DNA of 64,000 nucleotides, from the NCBI RefSeq assembly GCF_001654455.1, contig NZ_CP015772.1, positions 4,154,001 through 4,218,000 on the forward strand. The letters are read 5' to 3'. Shown here in pieces: positions 53,414 through 62,637 of the stretch. A program made the translations under genes and the position numbers. Position 1 is the first letter of the stretch; the number at the start of each line of letters is the position of its first letter. Origin of the DNA: Niabella ginsenosidivorans. Its GTDB lineage: Bacteria; Bacteroidota; Bacteroidia; Chitinophagales; Chitinophagaceae. Below the pieces are notes generated by a model that was given only the letters and a program-made list of their open reading frames with translations, made no database searches and had not been told where the DNA came from.

Positions 53414-54619
53414 TTATTTTGAAGCCTGTGTGGTCACTACCTGCCCTTCATGCAGGCTCTGGAACCCTTCTGTTATCAACTGGTCGCCATTAGACAGGCC
53501 CGATTTGATTTCCAGCTGATCGCGGTACAACTCTCCCACAACCACCCGCTTCTTTCTTGCTACCAGGTTGTTTCCCTCTTTAACCGCCACTAAAACAAAT
53601 TTTCCTTCATTGTCTGTCTGTAATGTATTGACGGGTATTGTGATCGCATTAGAGCTGGCATAATCCTGTATTTGTACTTTTGCCAGTTGGTTAGCCCTGA
53701 TAGCAGGGTCCTGCGGTACGGTAGCCTCAACATAAAAAGAGCGGGTTGTCGGGTCGATCAGTTTACTTACCACGCTGGCTTTGCCTGTAAATTCTTTATT
53801 ATTGGCATCCGGTAATGTAATTTTTAACGGTGTACCTACCTTTACGCGGTCAATATAGGTTTCAGGAACATTAACAATCAGTTTCAGCACCGAAGTATTT
53901 ACTATGGATATTTGAGGAACCGTTCCTGCCATACCAGAAAAGGTTTCCCCTACTTTAACATTTACCTGGTCGATAACGCCACTGATGTCGGCCGTAACAT
54001 TAGTAAAGCCCAATGCTTCTTTGGCTTGCTGCACCTGTGCTTCTGCAGCACGTAACTGGCTGGTTAACGTCTCTACATTGGTTTTAGCCTGTAGTACCTG
54101 CATTTCTGAACCAATATTATTTGACCACAGGTTTTTCTGACGTTCATAAGTGGTCTTTGCCAGTGCCAACTGTGCCCTTATAACACCTGCCTGCTGCTGA
54201 GCACTCACTACAGCCTGGCGTTGTACCACATCATCCAATTTGGCAAGCGTTTGCCCTTTGCGAACACGGTCACCTTGTTTTATATATAACGCTCTCACAA
54301 CCCCCGGCTGCCCCTTGGGCGCAACATAGCCGCTGTTCTTGGCATCGATCTTACCCTGAAGATCTATATAATGATCAAACGTACCGCTGCCAATCGTTGT
54401 AACGGATACGAATTTTGCCTTAACGGCAGAAGGGTCCAGCTTTTCCAGTTCCGCTTCCAGCTTTGCCAGCTCATCGTTGGTTTTTTTTTGCTCTCCTTTC
54501 AGCTTTTCAATTTTTGCCTTCAGGTCGCCTACCTTTCCTTTTTCTTTTCCACCACCACAGGCAAAAAGCACTGCCGAAAGAATAGTGATCATTAATGTAC
54601 CTGTTAAAATGCTGCGCAT
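53414..54619 (-). CDS. RND efflux periplasmic adaptor (membrane fusion lipoprotein)
   Basis: 401 aa. Lipobox LFAC at about residue 21 (MITILSAVLFACGGG). An extra N-terminal coiled coil (about 30-65, KIEKLKGEQKKTNDELAKLE) precedes the usual lipoyl half-motif (LYIKQGDRVRKGQTLAKLDD), helical hairpin, second lipoyl half and beta-barrel. ITEGFQSLHEGQVV ends the membrane-proximal domain. It bridges the RND permease and the TolC channel encoded upstream, 27 bp away. Confidence 0.93.
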   Translation of the reverse strand: MRSILTGTLMITILSAVLFACGGGKEKGKVGDLKAKIEKLKGEQKKTNDELAKLEAELEKLDPSAVKAKFVSVTTIGSGTFDHYIDLQGKIDAKNSGYVAPKGQPGVVRALYIKQGDRVRKGQTLAKLDDVVQRQAVVSAQQQAGVIRAQLALAKTTYERQKNLWSNNIGSEMQVLQAKTNVETLTSQLRAAEAQVQQAKEALGFTNVTADISGVIDQVNVKVGETFSGMAGTVPQISIVNTSVLKLIVNVPETYIDRVKVGTPLKITLPDANNKEFTGKASVVSKLIDPTTRSFYVEATVPQDPAIRANQLAKVQIQDYASSNAITIPVNTLQTDNEGKFVLVAVKEGNNLVARKKRVVVGELYRDQLEIKSGLSNGDQLITEGFQSLHEGQVVTTQASK

Positions 54620-54646
54620 AAAATATAGTATTAATAGTTTGGATGT

Positions 54647-56053
54647 TTAAAGTTTACCTGTTGCTTTTAAATAGTCGATTTTTGCGGCTACGGCACTGTA
54701 CAACGCCGTGTAATAATTGGTTTGGGCCGTTTGCAGCTGTACTCTTGCATTATCTATTTCCAGTTGGCTGCCGGTACCTACCTCATATTTCTTTTTGGTC
54801 TGGTTATACACGTTTTCGGCAAGCGCCATATTCTGCTTTTGATAATCCATATTGATCAGCGCCGTTTTAAAAGTATTCATTGCCGAATCCCGTTCCCTAT
54901 CAATATTCAGCTTTAATGCTTCTACCTGGTTTTGGGTTTGCTGTAATTTTATTTTGGCCTGGGCTATTTTTGCATTGGTTGCAAACCCACTAAAAATAGG
55001 GATATGTAAATTCAGGGCAATAGAGCTGGCTGTAAACCACTGGCTGTTTATAGTACGGCCCAGGGTATTATCCATCGCCATTTTTGTATAATTTCCGCTT
55101 AAAGACAGAGTGGGTATTTTGCTGTACTTATAACGCTTAACATCGTATTCATTTAACCTTTCACCCAGTAAAGCAGCCTGATAATCTTTTCTTTGGCTAT
55201 AATCAAAGGCCGTATTGTCCAGAATTCCTTCCTTCAGACTTTCATCCGTTAAGGTATCTGTTAATACAAGCTGCTCGCGAATAGGCATTCCCATTAATAA
55301 TTTTAATCCAAGATACCCATTGTTTACAGCGTTTAAAACCTGTGTTTTTTGTGATTGCAGGTTTGCCAGCTGCACATCCAGCTTATCAATATCCAGCTTT
55401 TCAGCAAACCCGTTATCATACATGATCTTTGTATCGTGCCTGTTCTTATTCACCAGGGCAAGATTGCTATCAATCAGCGCTACTTGTGTTTTACTTACTA
55501 CCAACTGGTAGTAGATCTTGGCTATATTCTGGCGGATCTGCTCCGCTGTTACTTCTGCAGTTTTTTCTTTATAATCAATTAAGGTTTCCCTTGCCTGTAA
55601 TCCTACAAAGACCTGACCGTCAAACAATATCTGGTTTAATGAAACACCGCCGTTTGATGTCCATTTTGTTCCAAACTGGGCATCAATAAAACCATAATCA
55701 CCTCCTGCCGGAGGTTCTACAGGATTTCCATTCCCATCACGGACATCCAATTGTTGTAATACCTGAATAATTGCTGGTGCAAAAAAATTGGGAAATCTTT
55801 GAACAGCAACATTTGGATTGTAAGTAACATTTCCGCTTGCGCTTACCTGCGGATAAGCACTTCCTGTTACCTCCCTGTTCACCTGTTCTTGCAACCGGAT
55901 ATCCAGCAGGGCATTTTTTACCTGTACATTATTCTTTTGCCCGTACTCCAGGGCCTGCTGCAATGTAAAATAATGGACGCTATCCTGTGCCGTTGTTGCA
56001 CCGGCTGACACCAGCCCCATGATAGCCACCGCGATCCATTTAACTGTTTGCAT
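54647..56053 (-). CDS. TolC-family outer membrane channel of the RND pump
   Basis: 468 aa from ATG 56053 (MQTVKWIAVAIMGLVSAGAT is the signal peptide). OEP repeats: residues about 35-235 (YFTLQQALEYGQKNNVQVKN) and 250-465 (TKKKYEVGTGSQLEIDNARV). The start codon overlaps the end of tetR by 14 bp (56040-56053), so translation is coupled. A longer frame to 56086 lacks a signal sequence at its start and was rejected. Confidence 0.92.
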   Translation of the reverse strand: MQTVKWIAVAIMGLVSAGATTAQDSVHYFTLQQALEYGQKNNVQVKNALLDIRLQEQVNREVTGSAYPQVSASGNVTYNPNVAVQRFPNFFAPAIIQVLQQLDVRDGNGNPVEPPAGGDYGFIDAQFGTKWTSNGGVSLNQILFDGQVFVGLQARETLIDYKEKTAEVTAEQIRQNIAKIYYQLVVSKTQVALIDSNLALVNKNRHDTKIMYDNGFAEKLDIDKLDVQLANLQSQKTQVLNAVNNGYLGLKLLMGMPIREQLVLTDTLTDESLKEGILDNTAFDYSQRKDYQAALLGERLNEYDVKRYKYSKIPTLSLSGNYTKMAMDNTLGRTINSQWFTASSIALNLHIPIFSGFATNAKIAQAKIKLQQTQNQVEALKLNIDRERDSAMNTFKTALINMDYQKQNMALAENVYNQTKKKYEVGTGSQLEIDNARVQLQTAQTNYYTALYSAVAAKIDYLKATGKL

Positions 56054-56678
56054 CTGAATGTTTTTTTTGTTTTTTATATCGTTCAATTAATTTTTGCCCT
56101 TTTGCAGTGGCCATTCCGTGCAGAAAGAAATAAAACAATTCTTCCTGCACTTCAAACAGGCGGTCCGGCACCTTATTATAAAAATCCGGCAGAAACGGAA
56201 TAATAATACTTTCCACCCGGAAGCGGGCCAGCACCATACTATTTATATCTTCCCTGTACAAGCCTTCCGCAATTCCCCGTTTTATATTGTCAATGATCAG
56301 CTGATAAATAAACTCGCCCTTATAATCAATGAATTTTTTATATGCTTTCGGATGATACTTTTTCAGGTCATTCATCAGCACCGGGTTCATATTCCTGAAA
56401 AGCTGCGCCGTTTGCCCAATGGCCAGGAAGCCTTCATGAATGGCATTATCAGCTGTATTCTTATACGACCGGCATTCTTCACAATTATTAACCAATAGGT
56501 TATTAATAGCATCCTCTACCAGGTTGTCCTTGTCGTGATAATATTGGTAAATGGTTTTTTTACTGCTGCCTACAGCAGCGGCAATGTCATCCATGCTCAC
56601 GCTCCTTGCGCCATATTGTATAAACAACTGAAGCGCCTGGTCACGGATGCGGACCTTATGTTCGTTCAATATTTCCAT
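56040..56678 (-). CDS. TetR/AcrR-family transcriptional regulator
   Basis: 212 aa from ATG 56678 (MEILNEHKVRIRDQALQLF). The helix-turn-helix covers about residues 22-46 (SVSMDDIAAAVGSSKKTIYQ). The C-terminal ligand domain is helical (FLPDFYNKVPDRLFEVQEEL). First gene of the RND efflux operon. The palindrome at 56697-56724, just upstream of its start, is the probable operator, giving autoregulation of the whole operon. Confidence 0.9.
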   Translation of the reverse strand: MEILNEHKVRIRDQALQLFIQYGARSVSMDDIAAAVGSSKKTIYQYYHDKDNLVEDAINNLLVNNCEECRSYKNTADNAIHEGFLAIGQTAQLFRNMNPVLMNDLKKYHPKAYKKFIDYKGEFIYQLIIDNIKRGIAEGLYREDINSMVLARFRVESIIIPFLPDFYNKVPDRLFEVQEELFYFFLHGMATAKGQKLIERYKKQKKHSDANS

Positions 56679-56696
56679 TTGCGGGGGCGAAACTAT

Positions 56697-56724
56697 GGAA
56701 ACTTTAAACACGACCAAAGTTTCC
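56697..56724. promoter_or_regulatory. TetR operator candidate
   Basis: GGAAACTTT and AAAGTTTCC are perfect 9-bp arms 10 bp apart (28 bp overall). A third half-site GGAAATTT follows at 56729. It lies between the -7 box (56750-56757) and the tetR ATG, downstream of the predicted start site. Confidence 0.65.
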
Positions 56725-56749
56725 TCCAGGAAATTTCAAAAAACTTGAT

Positions 56750-56757
56750 CAAAGTTA
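56750..56757 (-). promoter_or_regulatory. Promoter -7 element of the tetR operon
   Basis: TAACTTTG on the minus strand fits TAnnTTTG. The predicted start site is about 56745, placing the operator at roughly +20 to +48. Confidence 0.5.
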
Positions 56758-56860
56758 GGAGGGCACACCACGCATGCCTCCTTTTTTCCGGCGAACGGCT
56801 TTTTTTTACAGGCCAATCAACATAAAACAGCCCTCAATGTAACATACTGGTGAAAACTGT

Positions 56861-56868
56861 TATTTTTG
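56861..56868 (+). promoter_or_regulatory. -7 element immediately before the DUF502 gene
   Basis: TATTTTTG plus C fits TAnnTTTGC, only 8 bp before ATG 56877. The mRNA would have a leader of about 5 nt or less. Confidence 0.5.
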
Positions 56869-56876
56869 CTGTGCTT

Positions 56877-57482
56877 ATGGCGGTATCCGATACAAAAAAA
56901 GATAACAGTTTTGTAAAACAGCTGATCCGGTATTTTATACAGGGGTTGATCATCCTTGCCCCCATTGCTATAACCATTTATGTGCTGTACCTTCTTTTTA
57001 CCTGGGTAGACAATCTGCTGCGACCGGTGGTGCTGATTCCGGGTCTGGGATTTTTGATCATTGTTCTGTCTGTTATTTTTATTGGCTGGATCAGCAGTTC
57101 ACTGATCATGGAAGCGCTTCTGGATTTTCTGGATCACTGGCTGGAACGTACCCCCGGCATTAAGATCTTATATACTTCTGTGAAAGATTTTTTCCAGGCC
57201 TTTGCGGGTGATAAAAAGAAATTTACCAACGCCGTTTTAGCAAATGTTTTTGACGCTGACATATGGATTGTGGGCTTTTTAACGGATGAAGAGCTCCAAA
57301 AATTCAATATGGGCACAGATATGGTAGGCGTTTATGTGCCCCAGGCTTATAATTTTGCAGGCCAGCTGTATATTTTGCCCAGGAACCGTGTGCGTACCAT
57401 TGAAAATATTTCTGCCGGAGAAGCCATGAAATATACCGTTACCGGTGGCGTGGTGCATACTGAGGATAAAAAATCGTCCTGA
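56877..57482 (+). CDS. DUF502 membrane protein
   Basis: 201 aa from ATG 56877 (MAVSDTKKDNSFVKQLIRYF). An in-frame start at 56850 lies upstream of the -7 box and is excluded. Two membrane helices (about 21-43, 55-80; GLIILAPIAITIYVLYLLFT, FLIIVLSVIFIGWISSSLIM) precede a soluble domain with GIKILYTSVKDFFQAFAGDK, typical of DUF502. The family is widespread and its function is unsettled. It is divergent from tetR. Confidence 0.85.
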   Translation: MAVSDTKKDNSFVKQLIRYFIQGLIILAPIAITIYVLYLLFTWVDNLLRPVVLIPGLGFLIIVLSVIFIGWISSSLIMEALLDFLDHWLERTPGIKILYTSVKDFFQAFAGDKKKFTNAVLANVFDADIWIVGFLTDEELQKFNMGTDMVGVYVPQAYNFAGQLYILPRNRVRTIENISAGEAMKYTVTGGVVHTEDKKSS

Positions 57483-57508
57483 TCAACAGGCATCCCTTTA
57501 AATTGCCC

Positions 57509-57516
57509 TATTTTTG
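57509..57516 (+). promoter_or_regulatory. Promoter -7 element of the DUF1015 gene
   Basis: TATTTTTG followed by C fits TAnnTTTGC; the leader to ATG 57558 is about 37 nt. No clear -33 TTTG. Confidence 0.5.
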
Positions 57517-57557
57517 CGCCACTTTATAAAACCTATTCAAATTTTTAAAAGCAGGTA

Positions 57558-58778
57558 ATGGCAATTATCAGACCCTTTTCAGCATTAAGACCCAATAAAA
57601 ACATTGCGGCAAAACTGGCATCCCGTCCCTATGATGTTTTAAACAGTGAAGAAGCCCGGCAAGAGGTAAAAAACAACCCTGAATCTTTTTTACACATTAC
57701 AAAAGCCGAAGTAGATCTGCCGGAAAACGTGGATATTCATAGCAAAGCGGTTTACGAAAAGGCTAAAGAAAACCTTGCCCGTTTTCAGCAAGACGGAATA
57801 TTATTCCGGGAAGAAAAGCCCTGCTACTATATTTACCGGCTTATTATGGATGGCAGAAGCCAGACAGGCCTGGTGGCTGTTTCTTCGGTAGCCGATTATG
57901 AGAACGGCCTCATAAAAAAACATGAATTTACCCGGCCGGAAAAAGAACAGGATCGTATTGACCATATGACCACTATTGAAGCACAGACCGGTAAAGTGTT
58001 TTTGGCTTATAATAACGTTGCTGAATTAGACACGTTCATCAACAACTGGAAAACCCACCACCAGCCGGAGTACGACTTTACCGCTGATGATGGAATACAA
58101 CATACGGTTTGGGTGGTAAACGATGAAGCTGTAATTGCAGCCATTACCAACCTGTTCAAAGAAAAAGTGCCTGCAACTTATATTGCCGATGGGCACCACC
58201 GCGCTGCATCTGCCGCTAAAGTAAGCAAAGCCCTGCCCAACAGCGAAGAAGCAGCTTATTTCCTTACAGTAATTTTCCCGGCCGGAGAACTGGCTATTAT
58301 GGATTATAACCGTGTAGTGAAAGATCTGAACGGCATGACGCCGGAAGCCTTTATTGCCGCTTTGCATGATGATTTTGAGGTAACCCACAGCATCAGCCCC
58401 GTTAAGCCGGCAACACTCCACGAGTTTGGAATGTATCTGAACGGCAACTGGTATTTGCTGAGAAGCCGCCCGGGCACTTATACCGAAGATCCCATCGGAG
58501 TGCTGGATGTGTCTGTTTTAGCAGAAAATGTGCTGGACAAATTATTAGACATCAAAGACCAGCGTACCGATAAACGGATTGATTTTGTGGGTGGCATCCG
58601 AGGCATTGGAGAACTGGAAAAACGGGTGAACAGCGGGGAGATGAAAGTGGCCTTCAGTCTGTACCCCGTTACCATTCAGCAATTATTTGATATTGCCGAC
58701 AGCGGAGAAGTAATGCCTCCAAAAAGTACCTGGTTTGAACCGAAGCTGCGGGATGGTTTGCTGACCCATTTACTGTAG
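57558..58778 (+). CDS. DUF1015 family protein
   Basis: 406 aa, cytoplasmic. N-terminal IRPFSALRPNKNIAAKLASR and SRPYDVLNSEEA are the family opening. The central YIADGHHRAASAAKVSKAL resembles the ParB/sulfiredoxin-type nucleotide-binding motif (GxHR). It ends in FEPKLRDGLLTHLL. In many bacteria the family lies by the serA/serC genes; no such neighbours occur here. Function not settled; a ParB-fold nucleotidase or kinase is suggested by the motif. Confidence 0.9.
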   Translation: MAIIRPFSALRPNKNIAAKLASRPYDVLNSEEARQEVKNNPESFLHITKAEVDLPENVDIHSKAVYEKAKENLARFQQDGILFREEKPCYYIYRLIMDGRSQTGLVAVSSVADYENGLIKKHEFTRPEKEQDRIDHMTTIEAQTGKVFLAYNNVAELDTFINNWKTHHQPEYDFTADDGIQHTVWVVNDEAVIAAITNLFKEKVPATYIADGHHRAASAAKVSKALPNSEEAAYFLTVIFPAGELAIMDYNRVVKDLNGMTPEAFIAALHDDFEVTHSISPVKPATLHEFGMYLNGNWYLLRSRPGTYTEDPIGVLDVSVLAENVLDKLLDIKDQRTDKRIDFVGGIRGIGELEKRVNSGEMKVAFSLYPVTIQQLFDIADSGEVMPPKSTWFEPKLRDGLLTHLL

Positions 58779-59057
58779 CATAGCAGGGCATTAACAGGAA
58801 TCGGTTATATAAAAACGTTTATGGCTGTCTTTAACATACGTTCGGCAGGTTTTGTATTCATCACCAGGTATTACCATTTGAACCACAGCATATAATTGTA
58901 TACAGATACATCGAAACCGCTCAAAGCTCTGTGCAAGGGATAGTTTGTGATACGACAGAAAGATATCGGCTCTTTTATTTTGGCTGCAGCATGCTGCGGC
59001 CGTTCGTTAGCCAGGGTCAGTAAATGCGTCGGATAAATACGGGATAGCCAAAATTGT

Positions 59058-60227
59058 ATGAAAAATCGAAACGTTTGGATAGATTATCTACGGGCTTCTT
59101 TGACCGTTCTGGTAGTTGCCCACCATTCAGCATTGGCTTACACCACCTTTGCAAGTTTTGACAGGAACGCTTACATCAACTCTACGCATCCCGTTGTAGA
59201 TACAAAAAGATGGGTCGGGCTTGATATCTTTGAAAACTTCAATGATATTTTTTTTATGTCGTTGCTGTTTTTAATAGGCGGATTGTTCCTTTCTAAAAGT
59301 ATCGCCAAAAAAGGTGCTGTGAATTTTATTATCGACCGGGCTTACCGCCTGTTCATACCCTTTATTTTTCTGGGAACTTTACTGATGCTGATCGCTTATT
59401 TTCCTTCTTATTTTATTGTCTATAATAATACGGATATCGTTGCCTATATAAAAGACTTTTTTACAACAGAACAATGGCCGGTTGGCCCGCCCTGGTTTCT
59501 CTGGGTGCTGTTTTTATTCAACCTGTTGCTTGTATTTATAAATCCTGTCATTCAAAGATCCAAACAGGGAGTCATCCTGCTATTTGCCCGTTTTCAGAAT
59601 AGTCCCTTCCGTTTCTTTTGTTTTTTGTTAATTATTACCTGGGTGCTGTATGTTCCGGTGGCGTATTCTATCGGGGCCGGTACCTGGACCGGTTTTGGGC
59701 CTTTCGATTTTCAGCTCAGCAGGATCCTTTTATATTTTGGTTATTTTATAATCGGAGCACTTATTGGGAATACCGATTTTAACCATCAACTGTTTTCTCA
59801 AAATTCAGTTATCATAAAAAGATGGTGGCTTTGGACCTTACTATCTCTCACTGTTTACCTGCTTTTGACTATAGGGTCAAAAACACTGGAACAAATGGTG
59901 AAAAACCACCAATTAAAAGAATTTACTGCCTGGATGATCTATTACACTGTTTACGTAGCATCCTGCACACTGAGTTGTCTGGCATTTATTACGGTCTTCA
60001 GAAGATTTGCACAGACCTCAAAAAAATGGTGGAGCTCATTGTCTGATAATGCTTATTTGATCTATCTGCTTCATTATGTATTTGTTACCTGGATACAATT
60101 TCTATTGCTCGGCTATGACATGCCGGCCCTTTTAAAATTTGCAATAACTTTTATAGCCGCATTAGCTTTTAGCTGGGTTACAGGCAGCCTGCTGAAAAAG
60201 AATCAATTGATCAGGCAATATTTATAA
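59058..60227 (+). CDS. Membrane acyltransferase (acyltransferase 3 / OafA-like)
   Basis: 389 aa with about 10 membrane helices. The opening WIDYLRASLTVLVVAHHSAL carries the R-x(10)-H-H motif of the family. FNDIFFMSLLFLIGGLFL and AYRLFIPFIFLGTLLML follow, with TPxFFxLSG-like features near the start. Such enzymes move acyl groups onto glycans or lipids at the inner membrane. The substrate is unknown. The 279-bp region before it has no recognised promoter. Confidence 0.9.
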   Translation: MKNRNVWIDYLRASLTVLVVAHHSALAYTTFASFDRNAYINSTHPVVDTKRWVGLDIFENFNDIFFMSLLFLIGGLFLSKSIAKKGAVNFIIDRAYRLFIPFIFLGTLLMLIAYFPSYFIVYNNTDIVAYIKDFFTTEQWPVGPPWFLWVLFLFNLLLVFINPVIQRSKQGVILLFARFQNSPFRFFCFLLIITWVLYVPVAYSIGAGTWTGFGPFDFQLSRILLYFGYFIIGALIGNTDFNHQLFSQNSVIIKRWWLWTLLSLTVYLLLTIGSKTLEQMVKNHQLKEFTAWMIYYTVYVASCTLSCLAFITVFRRFAQTSKKWWSSLSDNAYLIYLLHYVFVTWIQFLLLGYDMPALLKFAITFIAALAFSWVTGSLLKKNQLIRQYL

Positions 60228-60239
60228 CAGGTGTCTTAA

Positions 60240-60432
60240 ACATGGCATGTGTTCACTGATATAAGACCAAATTCTCCGCAGGCTTTGCTACCGCGGGCTC
60301 CCCCGTTGCCCCGTTCCTTGACCAGTTCTGCTCCTACAAACAGTCCATGCCTCCGCATATCACCAATGATGGGACGCTTTTTCATCAGATCGCTCAACCC
60401 GTTATCTGAGTGACCGCCTGATGGATTATACC
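60240..60432 (-). pseudogene. Remnant of a class III aminotransferase C-terminal region
   Basis: On the minus strand about 63 codons are open and include LMKKRPIIGDMRRHGLFVGA followed by ELVKER. This matches the (I/V)IGDVRGxGLFxGxELVKDR motif near the C-terminus of class III aminotransferases (alanine-glyoxylate or GABA type). Upstream codons quickly hit stops and there is no start or PLP lysine region. It is therefore a decayed fragment between the acyltransferase and the ClC gene. Confidence 0.5.
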
Positions 60433-60494
60433 AAGACTTTGACCCTTATCAGCTATGATTTTTTATAAACACGTTCCCATTAAAGGGTTTTTAA

Positions 60495-60520
60495 TACTTT
60501 TGCAGCGCAAAGTATTTTTG
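60495..60520 (+). promoter_or_regulatory. Tandem -7 elements upstream of the ClC gene
   Basis: TACTTTTG (60495-60502) and TATTTTTG (60513-60520) both fit TAnnTTTG. The first lies in a near-palindrome (ATACTTTTGC, then GCAAAGTAT) that could bind a regulator. Either would give a leader of about 85 to 105 nt to ATG 60606. Confidence 0.45.
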
Positions 60521-60605
60521 GGGTAGCCATGAATGTGCTGATTTTCCTACCTGTTTACCAGTTTCAATTACTGCCCCATCTTTTTTAGTTTAGAATTGTT
60601 GAATA

Positions 60606-62489
60606 ATGAACAAAACCGTATTTAATTCTATCCCTATTTCCGTATCATTAAATTCCAACCTGGAAGGAGAAGCCATCAAACCAAAGCCTGTAAAAGATAA
60701 AAAGCGCCTTTTTGTTATTTCAGTGCTGGCAATCGGCATTGCAGCAATAACCAGCCTCATTGCAAAACTGCTGATTTATCTTATTGATCTTGTTGTTAAT
60801 ATTTCGTTTTATGGCAGGTTCTCCATTGCTGATGCTAGTCCCGCAGACAATACCTTAGGCTTATGGGTCATTATAATACCAGCAATTGGCGGCATTATTG
60901 TAGGGTTGATGGCATTATACGGATCAAAGGCCATCAGAGGGCATGGCATCCCGGAAGCGATGGAGCAGATCCTGGTCAACCAGAGCAAAATAAAACCCAC
61001 CATTACCTATTTAAAGCCTCTTTCTTCGGCTATATCCATTGGTACCGGCGGCCCGTTTGGAGCAGAGGGACCTATCATTGCTACAGGGGGTGCATTAGGC
61101 TCAACTATTGGTCAGGTATTAAAAATTTCGCATAATGAGCGGAAAGTACTACTGGCCTCCGGGGCTACCGCAGGCATGTCTGCTATTTTTGGCAGCCCTA
61201 TTGCAGCTATTTTCCTGGCTATAGAGTTACTGCTCTTTGAATTTTCACCACGCACCATCATTCCCGTAGCGCTCGCCTGTATTACCGGGGCAGCCGGTCA
61301 TTATTTTTTATTTGATGCGCACCCGGTCTTTGAAATTACGCGGTCAATCGGCATTGTAACCAATACCTCATTATTTACCTACAGCATCATCGGCCTTCTT
61401 ATTGGTGTTCTTTCTGTTGGGGTTACCAAAATTGTATACCTTATTGAGGATGGTTTTGAAAAGCTGCCCATTCACTGGATGTGGTGGCCGGCCATTGGCG
61501 GATTAGCGGTGGGTATTATCGGGTATTTTTCCCCCCGTACTTTAGGTGTGGGATATAACAATATTACAGATGTTTTGAACGGAGGCCTTGCTATAAATGT
61601 TATTGCAACGCTTTGTATCTTAAAATTTACGTCCTGGGCCATTGCCTTGGGCAGCGGCACTTCAGGCGGAACTTTAGCGCCCTTGCTCACTATTGGTGGT
61701 GCAGCCGGCGCAATTCTTGGCAGTATTGCCCTTTATTTTTTTCCGTCTTCAGGCGTTACACTGCCATTAGCTGCGCTTGTGGGCATGGCAGCAATGTTTG
61801 CCGGTGCATCCAGGGCATTTATTACTTCCATCATCTTTGCAGTGGAAACCACCGGGCAGTCCGGCGCGTTGCTTCCCTTGCTGGCCACCTGCAGTGCCTC
61901 CTATATTGTTTCCTTTTTTCTGATGGAAAATACCATCATGACTGAAAAGATATCCCGCCGGGGTGTAAAATTACCATCTGCCTATGAGCCCAACCTGTTG
62001 GAACAGGTTGCTGTGAACCAGGTAATGGACAAAAACGGCATCATCGTAAGCACCAATAATACGGTGGAACAGATCAAGGACTGGCTGGATGAGGAGCCTG
62101 AGTATAAAACCAATTATTTTATTGTTTGTGACCCGGATGGGGCCTATTCCGGCATTGTAAATGCTGCTGATCTTTATAACAGCATCAACCGCCCTGAAAC
62201 CAGTATCAAAGATCTTATTTCCTTAGGTACTGCTCCTATAAAAGGTACCGCCAGCCTGCAGACCGCCATTGAAAGAATGGCAAAGGATAATATTGATGTA
62301 CTGCCTGTACTTGCGCCCGATGATCATTTTATTGAAGGGATCCTTTCTTACAAAAACATTCTTTCCAGCTACAAGATCCGCCTGGAGGACAATCAACAGA
62401 AAAGCCCCAGCATTTCCCTGAAAAGAAAACGGCTTGAAATGCTGGTTCATGGCAAAAGAATCCGGAAAATGGTTAAGGGGAGCCGGTAA
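60606..62489 (+). CDS. ClC-family chloride channel/transporter with C-terminal CBS pair
   Basis: 627 aa. Membrane core about 40-440. Anion-selectivity motifs: GTGGPFGAEGPIIATGG (with the gating Glu), GSPIAAIFLAIE, and GSGTSGGTLAPLL. The C-terminal cytoplasmic region carries two CBS repeats (MDKNGIIVSTNNTVEQIKDW and KGTASLQTAIERMAKDNIDV) that may sense adenosine nucleotides. The presence of the gating Glu favours a Cl-/H+ exchanger over a pure channel, though this is not certain. Confidence 0.92.
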   Translation: MNKTVFNSIPISVSLNSNLEGEAIKPKPVKDKKRLFVISVLAIGIAAITSLIAKLLIYLIDLVVNISFYGRFSIADASPADNTLGLWVIIIPAIGGIIVGLMALYGSKAIRGHGIPEAMEQILVNQSKIKPTITYLKPLSSAISIGTGGPFGAEGPIIATGGALGSTIGQVLKISHNERKVLLASGATAGMSAIFGSPIAAIFLAIELLLFEFSPRTIIPVALACITGAAGHYFLFDAHPVFEITRSIGIVTNTSLFTYSIIGLLIGVLSVGVTKIVYLIEDGFEKLPIHWMWWPAIGGLAVGIIGYFSPRTLGVGYNNITDVLNGGLAINVIATLCILKFTSWAIALGSGTSGGTLAPLLTIGGAAGAILGSIALYFFPSSGVTLPLAALVGMAAMFAGASRAFITSIIFAVETTGQSGALLPLLATCSASYIVSFFLMENTIMTEKISRRGVKLPSAYEPNLLEQVAVNQVMDKNGIIVSTNNTVEQIKDWLDEEPEYKTNYFIVCDPDGAYSGIVNAADLYNSINRPETSIKDLISLGTAPIKGTASLQTAIERMAKDNIDVLPVLAPDDHFIEGILSYKNILSSYKIRLEDNQQKSPSISLKRKRLEMLVHGKRIRKMVKGSR

Positions 62490-62536
62490 TTTTTTGTTAT
62501 AAAAAATAAAAATACCGTTACTACCACCCTTTACTC

Positions 62537-62544
62537 TAATTTTG
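62537..62544 (+). promoter_or_regulatory. Promoter -7 element of the TPR gene
   Basis: TAATTTTG followed by C matches TAnnTTTGC. The predicted leader to ATG 62638 is about 89 nt. Confidence 0.5.
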
Positions 62545-62637
62545 CGTCCTTTAAATTAATTGTTCGGCTTATTTTTTGCTTAACAATTCATTATTTGTTA
62601 GAAAAAGCTGTTAATCAGTTATTTAAAATTACAACGA

